Below the pieces are notes generated by a model. That model had not been told where the DNA came from. It did not search any database and saw nothing but the letters and a program-made list of their open reading frames with translations. Shown piece by piece: positions 12,301 through 21,753 of a DNA stretch of 64,000 nt. Origin of the DNA: Triangularia verruculosa (Eukaryota; Ascomycota; Sordariomycetes; Sordariales; Podosporaceae); contig MU863934.1 in assembly GCA_033296885.1 (NCBI GenBank), forward strand, positions 1 through 64,000, read 5' to 3'. Position 1 is the stretch's first letter, and each line of letters opens with the position of its first letter. The position numbers and the translations under genes were made by a program.

Positions 12301-12957
12301 CCTGTTATCTGCTCCGAGCTTGCTGCCAGCAGCCAGGTCAAGGAGGTTCAGCTGCACCACAACCTCTTTGCCCGCCTTCCCGAGTCTTTGACCTTCTTTG
12401 CGGGCACAATGACTGCCCTTTCTCTGGCGCACAACCAGCTTGTCGGGGAGTCATATCTGGGCGGCACGAACGGGGGCGAAAAGTTGGAGCTTCCAGCGCT
12501 GAAGGAGCTCAATCTTTCTCACAATCACATCACTGGTCTCGGCCCACTAATCGCCCATCTTATTGCGCCGAACCTGGAAAACACCGACGCGAGCTTTAAC
12601 CGTATCTCTTCCTTGCCACCCGGCACCACACTTCGTGACGCCTTTCCGAAGCTGGTGGTACTGCACATCTCGAACAACCATCTCGTCGAACTTGAGCCCG
12701 ATTCGATCAAGGGCATGCGGATCGTAGACGCTAGTAGTAACGACATTGCGCACCTCAATCCGAGAATTGGCTTGTTGGGTGGCAGTGGTGGGCTCGAGAG
12801 GCTTGAGGTCAGCGGGAACAGGTTCCGGGTGCCAAAGTGGAGTGTCCTGGAGAGAGGAACGGAAGCTACGCTTAGGTGGCTGAGGGGGCGGGTACCGGTT
12901 GCAGAAATGGGCGCGATGAGAGGGGAGTTTGGAGGGGAAAGTGACGATTTGGACTGA
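9342..12957 (+). CDS. Large leucine-rich-repeat protein (LRRC40-like)
   Basis: Exons 9342-11237 and 11293-12957 are joined by a 55-bp intron (GTAAGC donor, ATTACTGAC branch, AAAG acceptor), giving 1186 residues. The intron falls inside an LRR: the joined frame reads LTSLNL then SVNRLANN, restoring the repeat. The first ~540 residues are Ser/Pro/Arg-rich and probably disordered, with short motifs such as GIPRLSKIPVPG. Many LxxLxLxxN repeats follow (for example LEILDLHGNNIASLP and LKELNLSHNHITGL), interrupted by an acidic/Ser-rich insert around residues 890-950. The C-terminus (FRVPKWSVLERGTEATLRWL) resembles the end of LRRC40-type proteins. Likely a scaffold or signalling adaptor. The start is ambiguous: 9342 is chosen, 9414 (CACCATGG) is also strong, and 9189 would add a leader-like hydrophobic stretch. 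Confidence 0.85.
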
Positions 12958-13564
12958 AGGCTTCATGTTTTCATCCTCCTTTTTTATTTGTCTTTTCGAT
13001 GGCAATTGGCCGCTTATTATCTTTAACTCCGGAACTGCGAGGTTCATTTTTCCGCTTTTTTCTTCCTTTCACCGTTTCTTCCTCGCAGTCTGTTTTCTAA
13101 GGACTTTTGTGGCTTTGGCCATTTGTTATTCTCGACCCGAGTATGTTTGATACCATTTTTCTGTGTATTCTCTTTGGCGGCTGGGAGGAGGTAATGGAAG
13201 GAGGTGTCGGTTGTAGCGGATGATGCAAGGGACAATTCATGGGCGAAATCTGTTGTATTATTACTGGCAAGCTGGAAGGTAACTTTGCGGTTGAGGCGTG
13301 CGTTACCTGATATATAGTAGGGTAAGTAAGTTAGGGGGGCTTTTTAACACCGTGGAAGCTCTTTGAAAAAATTATTTGTTCGCACAAGACCTTTTACTCT
13401 CAGAGGGCTCAGCGGTTTCTCTTGCACTGGACACCTTCTGCATCTTTTCCTTCTGGGCTGGTCAACAGTGGAAGTTTTTCCCAAGTCCTCCTGGCAGCGT
13501 CGGCCACGTTGTATTCACGCCCTCTCGCTCTCCCTCCCTTAACGACAACTCACTTCTGCCGAGC
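12958..13564. other. Intergenic spacer
   Basis: T-rich 3' flank of the LRR gene, then the leader of the next gene. No gene is seen. Confidence 0.5.
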
Positions 13565-14326
13565 ATGGAGATGAAAGTCATCGGAACTGTATTGAGCATC
13601 ATTGTCGGACTGTTGTGCGTTTTTGGTCTGGCGATTCGCTACGTACCTAGGTGGAGAGAGCACCGGATGGCGAATGGCGGAAAGCAGAAGACAAGAGGCA
13701 CTGCTCAAACCACGGCGACGCAGGGTCTGGAGATGGGGCTGCTGCGGAATCCAAATGAGATTGTGAGGAATAGCTTGCAGGGTGGTCGGCTGGTGGTTGT
13801 GGTGGAAGATGGTGGTTCAAGGACAATCTCACAACAACGGGCTGGTAACCACAACGACAACGATGCTAACAGGCCAACTCCTGCCGTGTGCGGGCTTGGT
13901 ATCCGTGGGCTGGAAGGTGTGCCGGCTGGCCCGACGGTTGTTGGGGACAATGGAAATAGCCCGCAGAGTGGCCGGTCGGTGCAGTCGTGTGAAAGTGATT
14001 GGGGGGTGCAGCCTACCCCGACGTCGGATGTGCAGTCGAGGTTGTTGACGCCGGTGCCGCGTGATGGATCCGCTGGAGGGGGTTTTCTGGGGTCTAATCG
14101 GCAGCCCGTTGATACTCCTGGAGATGCCCCAGCGGCCACTCAGCAACAAGCAGGGACGGAGCAGACCTGGCAAGCCGTCTCCGAGGGGGAGAATGTCGAG
14201 GATGTCGAGATCACCGGGAGCGAGGAAAAGGGCCAACCTATTGGGGACAAGCAAGACCGACCGAACTCGACGTATAATGAACGCCAGCCATCCTGTGGAA
14301 ATTTGGGACGGAGGAGCACGCTTTGA
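13565..14326 (+). CDS. Small single-pass membrane protein of unknown function
   Basis: An uninterrupted frame of 253 residues begins at an ATG in good context (GAGCATGG). Residues 4-24 form one hydrophobic segment (VIGTVLSIIVGLLCVFGLAI) followed by basic residues (RYVPRWREHR). This fits a signal anchor with the rest of the chain in the cytosol. The remainder is Gly/Ser/Asn/Gln-rich, probably disordered, with no domain I recognise. The frame stays open upstream to about 13376 but without another ATG. Such short-anchor, low-complexity proteins are usually lineage-specific. Confidence 0.6.
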   Translation: MEMKVIGTVLSIIVGLLCVFGLAIRYVPRWREHRMANGGKQKTRGTAQTTATQGLEMGLLRNPNEIVRNSLQGGRLVVVVEDGGSRTISQQRAGNHNDNDANRPTPAVCGLGIRGLEGVPAGPTVVGDNGNSPQSGRSVQSCESDWGVQPTPTSDVQSRLLTPVPRDGSAGGGFLGSNRQPVDTPGDAPAATQQQAGTEQTWQAVSEGENVEDVEITGSEEKGQPIGDKQDRPNSTYNERQPSCGNLGRRSTL

Positions 14327-14938
14327 AACCGTAGCTGTGAGACGGGAAGAAAATGGGTTACTTCCAGGTCCTGGAATTGGAATATGCGGGGCAGGATGAG
14401 GCAGGGTCCTTGATAGCCATCTATTCCTGCGGTTACCTCAACACTCAATTTATTGGAAGCTGGGAACTATTGAAATCTCCTGATACATTGGAACTTGGGA
14501 CAAGCGAAACATAGCAGGATACCCCATGTGCAACCCTAACCCCAACACACTCCAACTTCACACTTCTAGCAGTTCTTGACCACCCCACAATTAATTATCT
14601 CTTGGCACTGGGGAAAGCCCCTGACGCGCCACGGTGTGTGTGCAACATGCGCGCGCTGACCATCGACTGCAGCGCCCAAGCTTCCAGGTGTCCCTTCGCA
14701 TCACCGAACCTTCTTCTCCCACTTCCCACCAAGGACACAGCGCGCTCATTTGGTATGTGTTTGCTGTTCAACCCCCCTCTCTCGCTCCCAATTGATTTTG
14801 ACCACTGACTCTTGAATTGTAGATTTTTCCTCGCCTTTCTCTACCCTCCTTTTTTATTACAACCGAGTTTATACCAACAACCACGAACACTCCAACTTTC
14901 CTTTTCCAGAGTTTAAAACAACGACAGCAACAGCGACC
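14327..14938. other. Intergenic spacer and DPM3 leader
   Basis: No convincing gene. The 3' part is CT- and AC-rich, like a transcript leader, and ends just before the DPM3 start codon. Confidence 0.5.
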
Positions 14939-15397
14939 ATGACGCGCGCCCAGCAGACCATCTCCCTCGCCCTTTTGGTGACTTCCGTACGCTTCTCTTC
15001 CCTCTCAAAGCCTCCTTTTTTTTGGTTGGCGCAGGAAATGGTCTTTGGTTAAATCGATTCTGATATTTTTTTGGGACAATAGCTCTACCTCTCCCTCTAC
15101 CTCGGCCTCATTCCCCTACCGGCGGTTGTACAGGAGGAGATCATTCCTGTGGTACGTTCCTTACCTTCCCCCTCTTTTTTCTATTTTACCCCTTTTGGAG
15201 GAAGCCCAATTGCTGACGACATGACCGCTACGCAGCTCCCGCTCTGGTCCCTCGTCACCTTCGGCGCCTGGCTTCTCGTCCGCCTCGGGTGGGGCATGCT
15301 CACCTTCCGCGACACCCCCGACGCGTACGCCGAACTGATGGAGGAGATCAAGCTGGCCAAGGCGGATTTGAGGGTCAAGGGGGTTGATGTCGATTAA
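14939..15397 (+). CDS. DPM3: Dolichol-phosphate mannosyltransferase subunit 3
   Basis: Three small exons (14939-14986, 15083-15151, 15236-15397) join in phase 0 to give 92 residues, the usual DPM3 size. Donors are GTACGC and GTACGT; acceptors are ACAATAG and CGCAG. The product starts MTRAQQTISLALLVTSLYL, has two hydrophobic helices (about residues 7-30 and 40-60), and ends with the soluble segment FRDTPDAYAELMEEIKLAKADL, which matches the conserved DPM3 C-terminus. In this family the subunit anchors the catalytic Dpm1 in the ER membrane and stabilises it, so that dolichol-phosphate-mannose is made for GPI anchors, N-glycans and O-mannosylation. The gene is hard to see as single frames because the first two exons are so short. 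It converges with the CENP-O gene. Confidence 0.9.
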
Positions 15398-15722
15398 AAG
15401 CTGCACTGCCATTTTGCGGGGGAGGGGGGGGGTAATATATATGATTTTGGAGGCAAGCTACAGTAGATGACGAAAAAAAAGAAGAGGGGGTGAGATCTTG
15501 CAACGGAAAAGAAGATTGGGATTGCGAACAAAAAATAGGAAGAAAAATAATGCAAAAAATGTGAAATGTGATGCTGTGGTTTCTTTTGATGAGAGCAGAC
15601 ATCTTGGAAGCCCGTTGATTATGAGGCTTGTGTTTAGAAGCCCTCAAAAGGGGGCGTGCTACAAGGTATCATTTGGAAAGTAAGAAAATGCGGATATATA
15701 CATGCGTCTTTGACAGCGATTA
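15398..15722. other. Shared 3' region between two convergent genes
   Basis: A/T-rich stretch with polypurine runs between the ends of DPM3 (+) and the CENP-O-like gene (-). Nothing else is seen. Confidence 0.5.
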
Positions 15723-17720
15723 TTACGATCTCTGCTCCCCAGCAAGTAGGGCCACCACCGTCCGTACGGCCACAAGGGGCTCCTCGCCCCCCTGTATAAG
15801 CTCGTCAAATAGCTGTGGTATAGTGGACAATTGCCCCCTTTCATCATGTTTATGCCCTATTATTCACTGTTAGCAGCCCACTCTACCAAGTGCAGAAGAT
15901 AAGGGGGAAAAGAACTCACATTTCCCCGGGATCCCTACCAACACTCCTATATCACTCCTCGCCTCCCCCGTCCAGTCAAACTCGACCCTCCATGACACTC
16001 TCAAGCCCGACACCTCTTCCTCTGTCTCCTGCCCACCATTCAAGACAGGGATCTCGAGATCCAAACACGTCTTCCCCATGTAGGGCAGCAAGTCCCCAGC
16101 ATCATACCTCTTATCCTTCCCACCACCCTCTTCGTCACCAGCACCGCCCTCTTCGCCCTCGTCCTCGTCATGATGATCATCATCGCTCTTCTTCCTCTTC
16201 CTCCCCCGGTTCTGTTTCTTCCTCTCTCTCGACTTCTTCACCATCTCCACTAGCCTCGATTTATCATTCACTTCCTCTTCCAACACCTTCCACACCTTGG
16301 CCCTCTCCACACCCACCCTCAACCACTCCCCCATCGCCCAGGTCAGCACGCTGATGTTATTGTGAAGCCCACTGCTCAGCGTCACTGAACCGTTCCCGTC
16401 GTCGGGTGTGTTGGTAATTTTCCTGATAAAAGAGCCCAGTTCTGCCTCGGCGGCCGGGGGATCCATCTTTGGGACTTGGATCTCCTGGATCGCCAAGGTT
16501 TTCGTGTTAACGGTCATTTCCATCCTTACCGTGAATAACCCCTTGCAGGGGGTGGCCGAGGAGGCCGTGATGAAATGCTGCTGCAAAAGAGGTTTGTCGG
16601 CATCCTGTTTTGGCAGAGGAAAGATCTGGGATGTAAATGTCAAGGGGGTGAATGCCCGGAGGAAGGGGAGCGATTCAGTTGCTGTTATCGGGAGGGGGTG
16701 GTGTGAGATGATGGGTTTGTCGAGGTTGTCTGGGACCGGTTGGGGGGCCACAGGAAGGGGTTTGCTGAATGGGAGGAAGGAGATCGGGTTGAGGGCGGAG
16801 GCGAGCCAGTCGTCTGTTGGGGTGGGAAGAGGTTCTTTCTCTGGTGGAAGGGCGTGGCGGCGAAGAAGCGACAGGATCTCGTCGGAGTTGGGTGGTGGCG
16901 AGGCTTCTTTTCTGGAGAGGCGGGCCTGGCGAAGACGCTCGTTTTCTTTGGTGGCTGTACTGAGGTCCTTCTCAAGAGAGACAAGCTGTGCCAGGAGAGA
17001 ATCGCGGAGCTTCTTCCTGTCGGCATCTGGGTCGATTGGCTTCAGACCACGAAGTTCCGCCGCGCTGGGCTCTCGGGGAGCTGGGGGTGAGACTTGTTGC
17101 CCCTTTTTGCTTGGGGACCTGGGCTGATCATTGGCATCGACGACTTGGCCTGGTTCCGGCGGCCGGGTGGGAGGTTGTTTGAGTGGCGATGAACTCTTGA
17201 TCCTCTCGGCTAACGCTCTGGTCCTCTTTGGTCGCCTTGATGGGGTATTGTGTATGCCAGAGGGAGGTGTGCTGACGACTGGATCGGGGCGCTCTGGGGT
17301 TGGTGGGAGCTCTGGTTCAGGTACCACCACTTCCGGAAGCACACCCAAGGGCGGTGATCGCCGAAGCCCACGTCGAGCAAACGGATTGATTACTTCATCG
17401 GCTTCCTCGGGCGCTGGGGGTGGAAGTGGTCGTGGAATCGGTCTCGGGATCGCGCGTTTCGCAGTCAGTCGTCTTGGCGGAGATTTGATGGCCTGATCCT
17501 CATCGCCTGCCGTTGTTCCATCGTCCAAGTCCTGTCCTCCTGCCGAGTCCGCATTGCGCTTTGCAGACCGTAGATCGAGCTGCGTCCTGAGCGCTCGAGT
17601 CAAGCCTCCAGTGCTATCGGGGGTTTCAGCAGGCAGAGGCGCATTAGGCGACTCTTCTGTTTGTATTGGAACGGCTGTTCGAGGTGAAGTTCTCCTTCTC
17701 TTGGGCGCCGAAGTCTCCAT
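15723..17720 (-). CDS. CENP-O/Mcm21-type kinetochore protein
   Basis: Exon 1 (17720-15920) ends at a GTGAGT donor; exon 2 (15856-15723) begins after CTGCTAAC..AATAATAG. The joined frame has 644 residues. The junction restores IPGKW, and the second exon reads LSTIPQLFDELIQGGEEP then LVAVRTVVALLAGEQ, a C-terminus I recognise from fungal CENP-O (Mcm21) proteins of the COMA/CCAN inner kinetochore. The upstream core has GLRVSWRVEFDWTGE. The N-terminal ~250 residues are Pro/Arg-rich and probably disordered, with a basic start (PKRRRTSP) that could be a nuclear signal. A coiled-coil-like region near residues 235-280 (LRDSLLAQLVSLEKDLSTATKENERL) fits pairing with a partner subunit. Without the intron the protein would end in a nonsense tail. 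It shares a 665-bp intergenic region head-to-head with the next gene. Confidence 0.85.
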
Positions 17721-18385
17721 CGCGGTAAAATTGCTATCTTCTCAGCCTGGTCATAATCGCGGCCGGTATCAACGCGAGAGTAAAGCTGTCGGCGTGTCTG
17801 ATCTTCCGTGTTGCGTTTGCTTGCTAGGTTGATGCAGTTGGGATGTTTTGTTTGAACTGCGGTTTCTTGGGGAGATGCCAAGACCAGGCCAAAAAGGTTG
17901 TTACATGGGTCCCAGAAGCAACGGCACCACCGTCGAATGTCAAGTCGAGGTCGTTGAGGAGGCTATCGGTATTCCGGACAAACTAAGACATGCCGTGCCA
18001 TCTCATACCACTTGACAGGTCTGATGTAGTTGCAGTACACTACAATCTCGCAAAAGGCCAAGGGTTGAAGTTGACGACTGGCCACCACGTGATGACACAC
18101 GTGCAGTCTTCGAGCTGGGGCGACTAGCAAGCGACTTGCTTTTGACAGGTGATCCGTGCTTTCTATGACGTTGGCGGCATGTCCTCGGCACAAATTCTTG
18201 AAATCCGCTGTCCCGCAGCACAATGGACCCCTGCCTCCTCAGCATTAGCAATTGAAATCTCGTCCGATAATAAAGTGCCCGTTTTCTCCTCCGTGGTCCG
18301 GCGCCTCTCCGAACCGTCAACGTCCTCCTGCAGGCTTCCTAAACTCTAAACCACCCACATTACTCTGCCTACCCCTCCATCGAAA
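17721..18385. promoter_or_regulatory. Divergent promoter region
   Basis: 665-bp region between two head-to-head genes (CENP-O-like on minus, oxidoreductase-like protein on plus). It must hold both promoters. No specific factor site can be claimed. Confidence 0.5.
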
Positions 18386-19507
18386 ATGCGGAGATCCATC
18401 TTCAGCGCGCAACCCGCCGCGCGCGCTATGAGCCGGGCCCTGGGCAATCAGCCCACCCGCCGCTCGTTTGCTTCCACCCCCGCGAGCCCCATTGAACCCT
18501 CCAAGGAGCAGGCCCACCCCATCGGCCCCTTCTACGAGAGCATCCTTCGCACCCCGGCTGGCCCCATGCCCAACGTCAAGCCCGAAGACCCTCCCGTCAC
18601 CTCCAAGTCGAACCCCAAGTCCATGCCCGAGCCAGCCCCCGCTCCCGCCGAGAAGCCCGCGGAGAAGGAGAAGGCCACCGAGAGGCAAGCTCCCGCCGCC
18701 CGGGAGAAGCCCGCCGAGAAGCCTGCTCCCGCGCCCCCCAAGGGCGAGAAGCCAAAGGCCTCCCCCAAGGCCGCCGCCGTTGAGGAGGAGAAGCCCGTCG
18801 AGGCCCCGATCGCCGCGGAAAAGAAACCCCTGAAGCGCACCCGCAAGTCACGGAGCACCGGAACCAAGTCCGTTGACCCCTCCTCTTCTTGTTCTTCTGT
18901 TTCTTCCTCCCAATCATCCACATTATTACCATCATCCACCACCACCACCACCACAAACGTACCTCCAAAGACCGAAAAAGAAGAGCCACCATCTAACAAG
19001 GATGCCTCTGAACAGAACTCCCAACGCGTAAGAGTAATTTTTGGGTCCTCTCTTGCCGGCCCAGCCGAGCGCGCCGAGCGTCTCGCCAGAATCAGGAACG
19101 AATCCCAGCTCATCAACGGCGTTCTCGTCCCGCCAAAGCCAGAGGAGCCGGATAACTGCTGCATGAGCGGGTGTGTCAATTGCGTCTGGGACAGGTTCAG
19201 AGATGAGATGGAGGACTGGGCGGCAAAGTCGAAGCTGGCCGAGGCGAGGATAGAGGCCGCGACCGAGGTTGGGGAGCAGGTGGGGGTCACACAGGACAGC
19301 ATAGAGAGTACCGGCTTAACAAAAAGTAATAGCATGGATGACGATGGTGGCGGAACCGCCACCAATTGGGACGCTGACGGGAAGACGACGAAGGATCTTT
19401 GGGATGAGGAACTGTACAAGAACGTGCCGGTGGGGATCAGGGAGTTCATGAAGCAGGAGAAGAGGTTGAAGCAGAAGCATGCCAAAAAGGGGACAGCGGG
19501 CGGTTAG
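18386..19507 (+). CDS. Oxidoreductase-like domain protein, probably mitochondrial
   Basis: Single-exon frame of 373 residues. The N-terminus (MRRSIFSAQPAARAMSRAL, then RRSFAS) is rich in Arg, Ser and Ala without acids, as in a mitochondrial targeting peptide. Residues 80-155 are an Ala/Pro/Lys/Glu-rich linker with repeated EKPAEK-type words, followed by a Ser/Thr run encoded by a CAC microsatellite. The conserved part is near residues 245-280: PPKPEEPDNCCMSGCVNCVW, the Cys-cluster signature of the oxidoreductase-like domain (Pfam Oxidored-like; human OXLD1). Its role is not well defined; the clustered cysteines suggest metal or redox chemistry. The C-terminus is charged. Confidence 0.85.
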   Translation: MRRSIFSAQPAARAMSRALGNQPTRRSFASTPASPIEPSKEQAHPIGPFYESILRTPAGPMPNVKPEDPPVTSKSNPKSMPEPAPAPAEKPAEKEKATERQAPAAREKPAEKPAPAPPKGEKPKASPKAAAVEEEKPVEAPIAAEKKPLKRTRKSRSTGTKSVDPSSSCSSVSSSQSSTLLPSSTTTTTTNVPPKTEKEEPPSNKDASEQNSQRVRVIFGSSLAGPAERAERLARIRNESQLINGVLVPPKPEEPDNCCMSGCVNCVWDRFRDEMEDWAAKSKLAEARIEAATEVGEQVGVTQDSIESTGLTKSNSMDDDGGGTATNWDADGKTTKDLWDEELYKNVPVGIREFMKQEKRLKQKHAKKGTAGG

Positions 19508-20021
19508 ACAAAGGTTGGAAGATTGCAGAGATGTGATGATGTTGTACGATATCAAGACCTTGTATTTTCCAACTCTATTAGAGGATCCTCTGGCACCAGA
19601 CCTGGCGAACATACTCTTTTCATGGCACGGAAATTGCTTGGCTAACTTTTGATCGACGCGAGTTGCGCCTTTGGATTTTTTCGGGTCATGAGCAGCCATG
19701 ACCCTGCGGCGGTGGTGCTATAGATGTCTATAGGAGGCTGCTTTTGCAAGTATATATCCCAAACCTTTGGCTTGCTCCTCCTGCTACTGACGATCCATGC
19801 CCGTGGCCATCACCCCGTTCCGTCTATGAACTTCCCCGTCCCATTTAAACATCTCCCAGACGCCATTCCCATCGTTCAAAATCTCGAAGTAATGCTTGGA
19901 AAACTCCCGCCGGCTTCCTTTTCTTCCGTTACTCCATAGGTATCATCACGGGACAATGCTGTTGTTTTTGGTGTTTTGTTCTTTTCTTTTTTGACTTTGT
20001 GCGTTCGCAGGGTCCCCCTTT
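19508..20021. other. Shared 3' region
   Basis: Between convergent genes. A 71-codon frame at 19724 has no supporting signals. Nothing else is seen. Confidence 0.5.
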
Positions 20022-20835
20022 TTAAGCCTGAGCCTTCTTGGTCAAGGCGGCAGCAGCGTTGGCGTCGTGCTCGTCAATATCAATGGCCTCCCAGGGGTAG
20101 CAGATCCACTCGTCGCCCACTGTCCTCGCGGCCCAGTAGCGGCCGTTGGTGACATCCTCGGGGAGGGTGCCGCGCTTTTGCTTGTCCTTGTTCTGTTTCT
20201 GTTGTCAGTCCCCGTGCTAGCCAAGGCAGAGAGGAAAAGAGTAATGACTTACATGGAGAACAAAGATACCAAACTCGGTCTTCTCATCCACATTCAACTT
20301 GGCCCTGACCGCCTCGACATCCTTCTGGAGCTCCTTGACGGCGTACTCGAGGGTGGTCCTCGTGTCGTCAACCTCGTCCACAATCAGAATGCGCTTGCCA
20401 ACGAGGTTCTTCATGGAGCCGAGAGCGGTGAGATCAAGCCACTGGGTGCGGGTGACCTTGTGGCCGACCTGCTCGACGACTTGGTCGGCAGCGTTGGGGA
20501 GCTGCTCGTACAGCGACAGACCGATGGCCTGGATCGGGATGTTGGGGCTGCCGGGCTGCTTGAGGAAGGAGCGGAGGATGCGGGCGGGGACGTAGCCACC
20601 GCCGCCGATGGCGATCATGAGGTCAGGCTTGAACTCGGAGAGGATGGGGCCGGCCGCCTCTTGGCAGAGCTTGTGTACCTTTGGTCAAGCATGTTAGTAT
20701 CCGCGATACACGATACCTACCCTGCGATGGATGGTGGGGCCAGGGGGCAGGGCGATTGTGAATTGGTGGTACAGAACGCAGGTTGGAAGACGGTAGGCTT
20801 ACATCGTTGTACGTTACGTAGAGCTTCTCGACCAT
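20022..20835 (-). CDS. HPT1: Hypoxanthine-guanine/xanthine phosphoribosyltransferase (Hpt1 type)
   Basis: Exons 20835-20803, 20678-20253 and 20192-20022 give 209 residues. The N-terminus (MVEKLYVTYNDVHKLCQ) and the block DLMIAIGGGGYVPARILR match yeast Hpt1. The PRPP-binding signature IVDEVDDTRTT is at residues 110-120, with the two acidic residues and the TRTT loop expected in type I phosphoribosyltransferases. The last exon has RYWAARTVGDEWICYPWEA. The enzyme salvages hypoxanthine and guanine (and possibly xanthine) to nucleotides using PRPP, in the cytosol. The 11-codon first exon is supported by GTAAGC..CCAAAG splice signals and by restoration of the NDVHKLCQ motif. For exon 3, the second of two nearby AG acceptors is preferred because the first is only six bases past the branch site; using it would add two residues. 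Confidence 0.93.
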
Positions 20836-21753
20836 TTTGGCGGTTTGTTTGTGCGTTTTGCTCGTCGGCCGTTGCTGGAGCGTCCTCTGATAAGGAAAGG
20901 ATATGGTGGGGGTTTGGTATAAGACGGGCGCGGTTCGAGGCGGGGTTATTTACGACGCTGCGATGATACCAGAAAGCGACGATAAGCGAAAGCTCTTTCG
21001 GAGAGTTTGAGGAGGGGAATAAGAATACAGCCACGGTAATCCTATTCAAAGTTCAAAACTTATCATTTTGCAAGGCAGACGGTAAAAAAAAAAGTTTGGA
21101 TCTGAAAATCAGCTGGACCCCACCCCACCACAAGATGGGATTGTTCCAAAAAATTCTGGGCCCCGCAGTTGCGTCAGCCCTGGCGATGTTCCAGGAGCGC
21201 TAACGGGAAACGGCAGGTGGGTTCACTGGCAGTTGAGTTCCAAAGCGGAGTTCGCCGACCACCTCGGTCAATGTACATCCAGAAAATCATAGTCGTGTCA
21301 GCGAGAAAAGGACTTGAAATTCTCCAGGGCTATGTCCCAAGCTGAGTTGGGAAAGAATAATACCATACCGCCGCTAGAACTGATGCATACAAGAGCGTTG
21401 TAGCATAGACGTATCCACCCCATATCGAACATGTCGTGGTTTTCGCAGCCAGCGGATGCTTGTCATGTGTATCAAGACACGAAACCCGCTGGCAGACAGG
21501 CGGGTTGTAGATGGTAATTAATGCGAGGGATTCGACATGATGGCGGCCTTATTCTTCGTGATTAAGCTTTAACTAGCATCTCCAGGGAATGAGAAGCACA
21601 CCTTGAACAAAAGACAAAGAGCAACTGTTACGCAAAAGCCAGGCCTTGTAAGATGGTGAGGAGGTCATAAAAGGTAAGGTAGCTGACGGGCTTCTTGATA
21701 CCTAGGAACATAAAATTAAAAACCCACTGCACCTACATCCGTTGAAAGGAGAT
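20836..21753. other. Intergenic spacer
   Basis: Holds the HPT1 promoter and the 3' flank of the Clr5-type gene. No open frame of interest. Confidence 0.5.

Noticed and set aside
13376..13564. Upstream extension of the small membrane-protein frame
   Set aside because: The frame is open but starts with TTG, not ATG; the first ATG in good context is at 13565.
16408..17496. Plus-strand frames of 239 and 121 codons
   Set aside because: Antisense to the CENP-O-like gene, whose spliced C-terminus is conserved.
18532..19485. 317-codon minus-strand frame
   Set aside because: Antisense to the oxidoreductase-like gene; low-complexity residues with no domain.
20067..20966. 299-codon plus-strand frame
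   Set aside because: Antisense to the clearly recognisable HPT1 gene.
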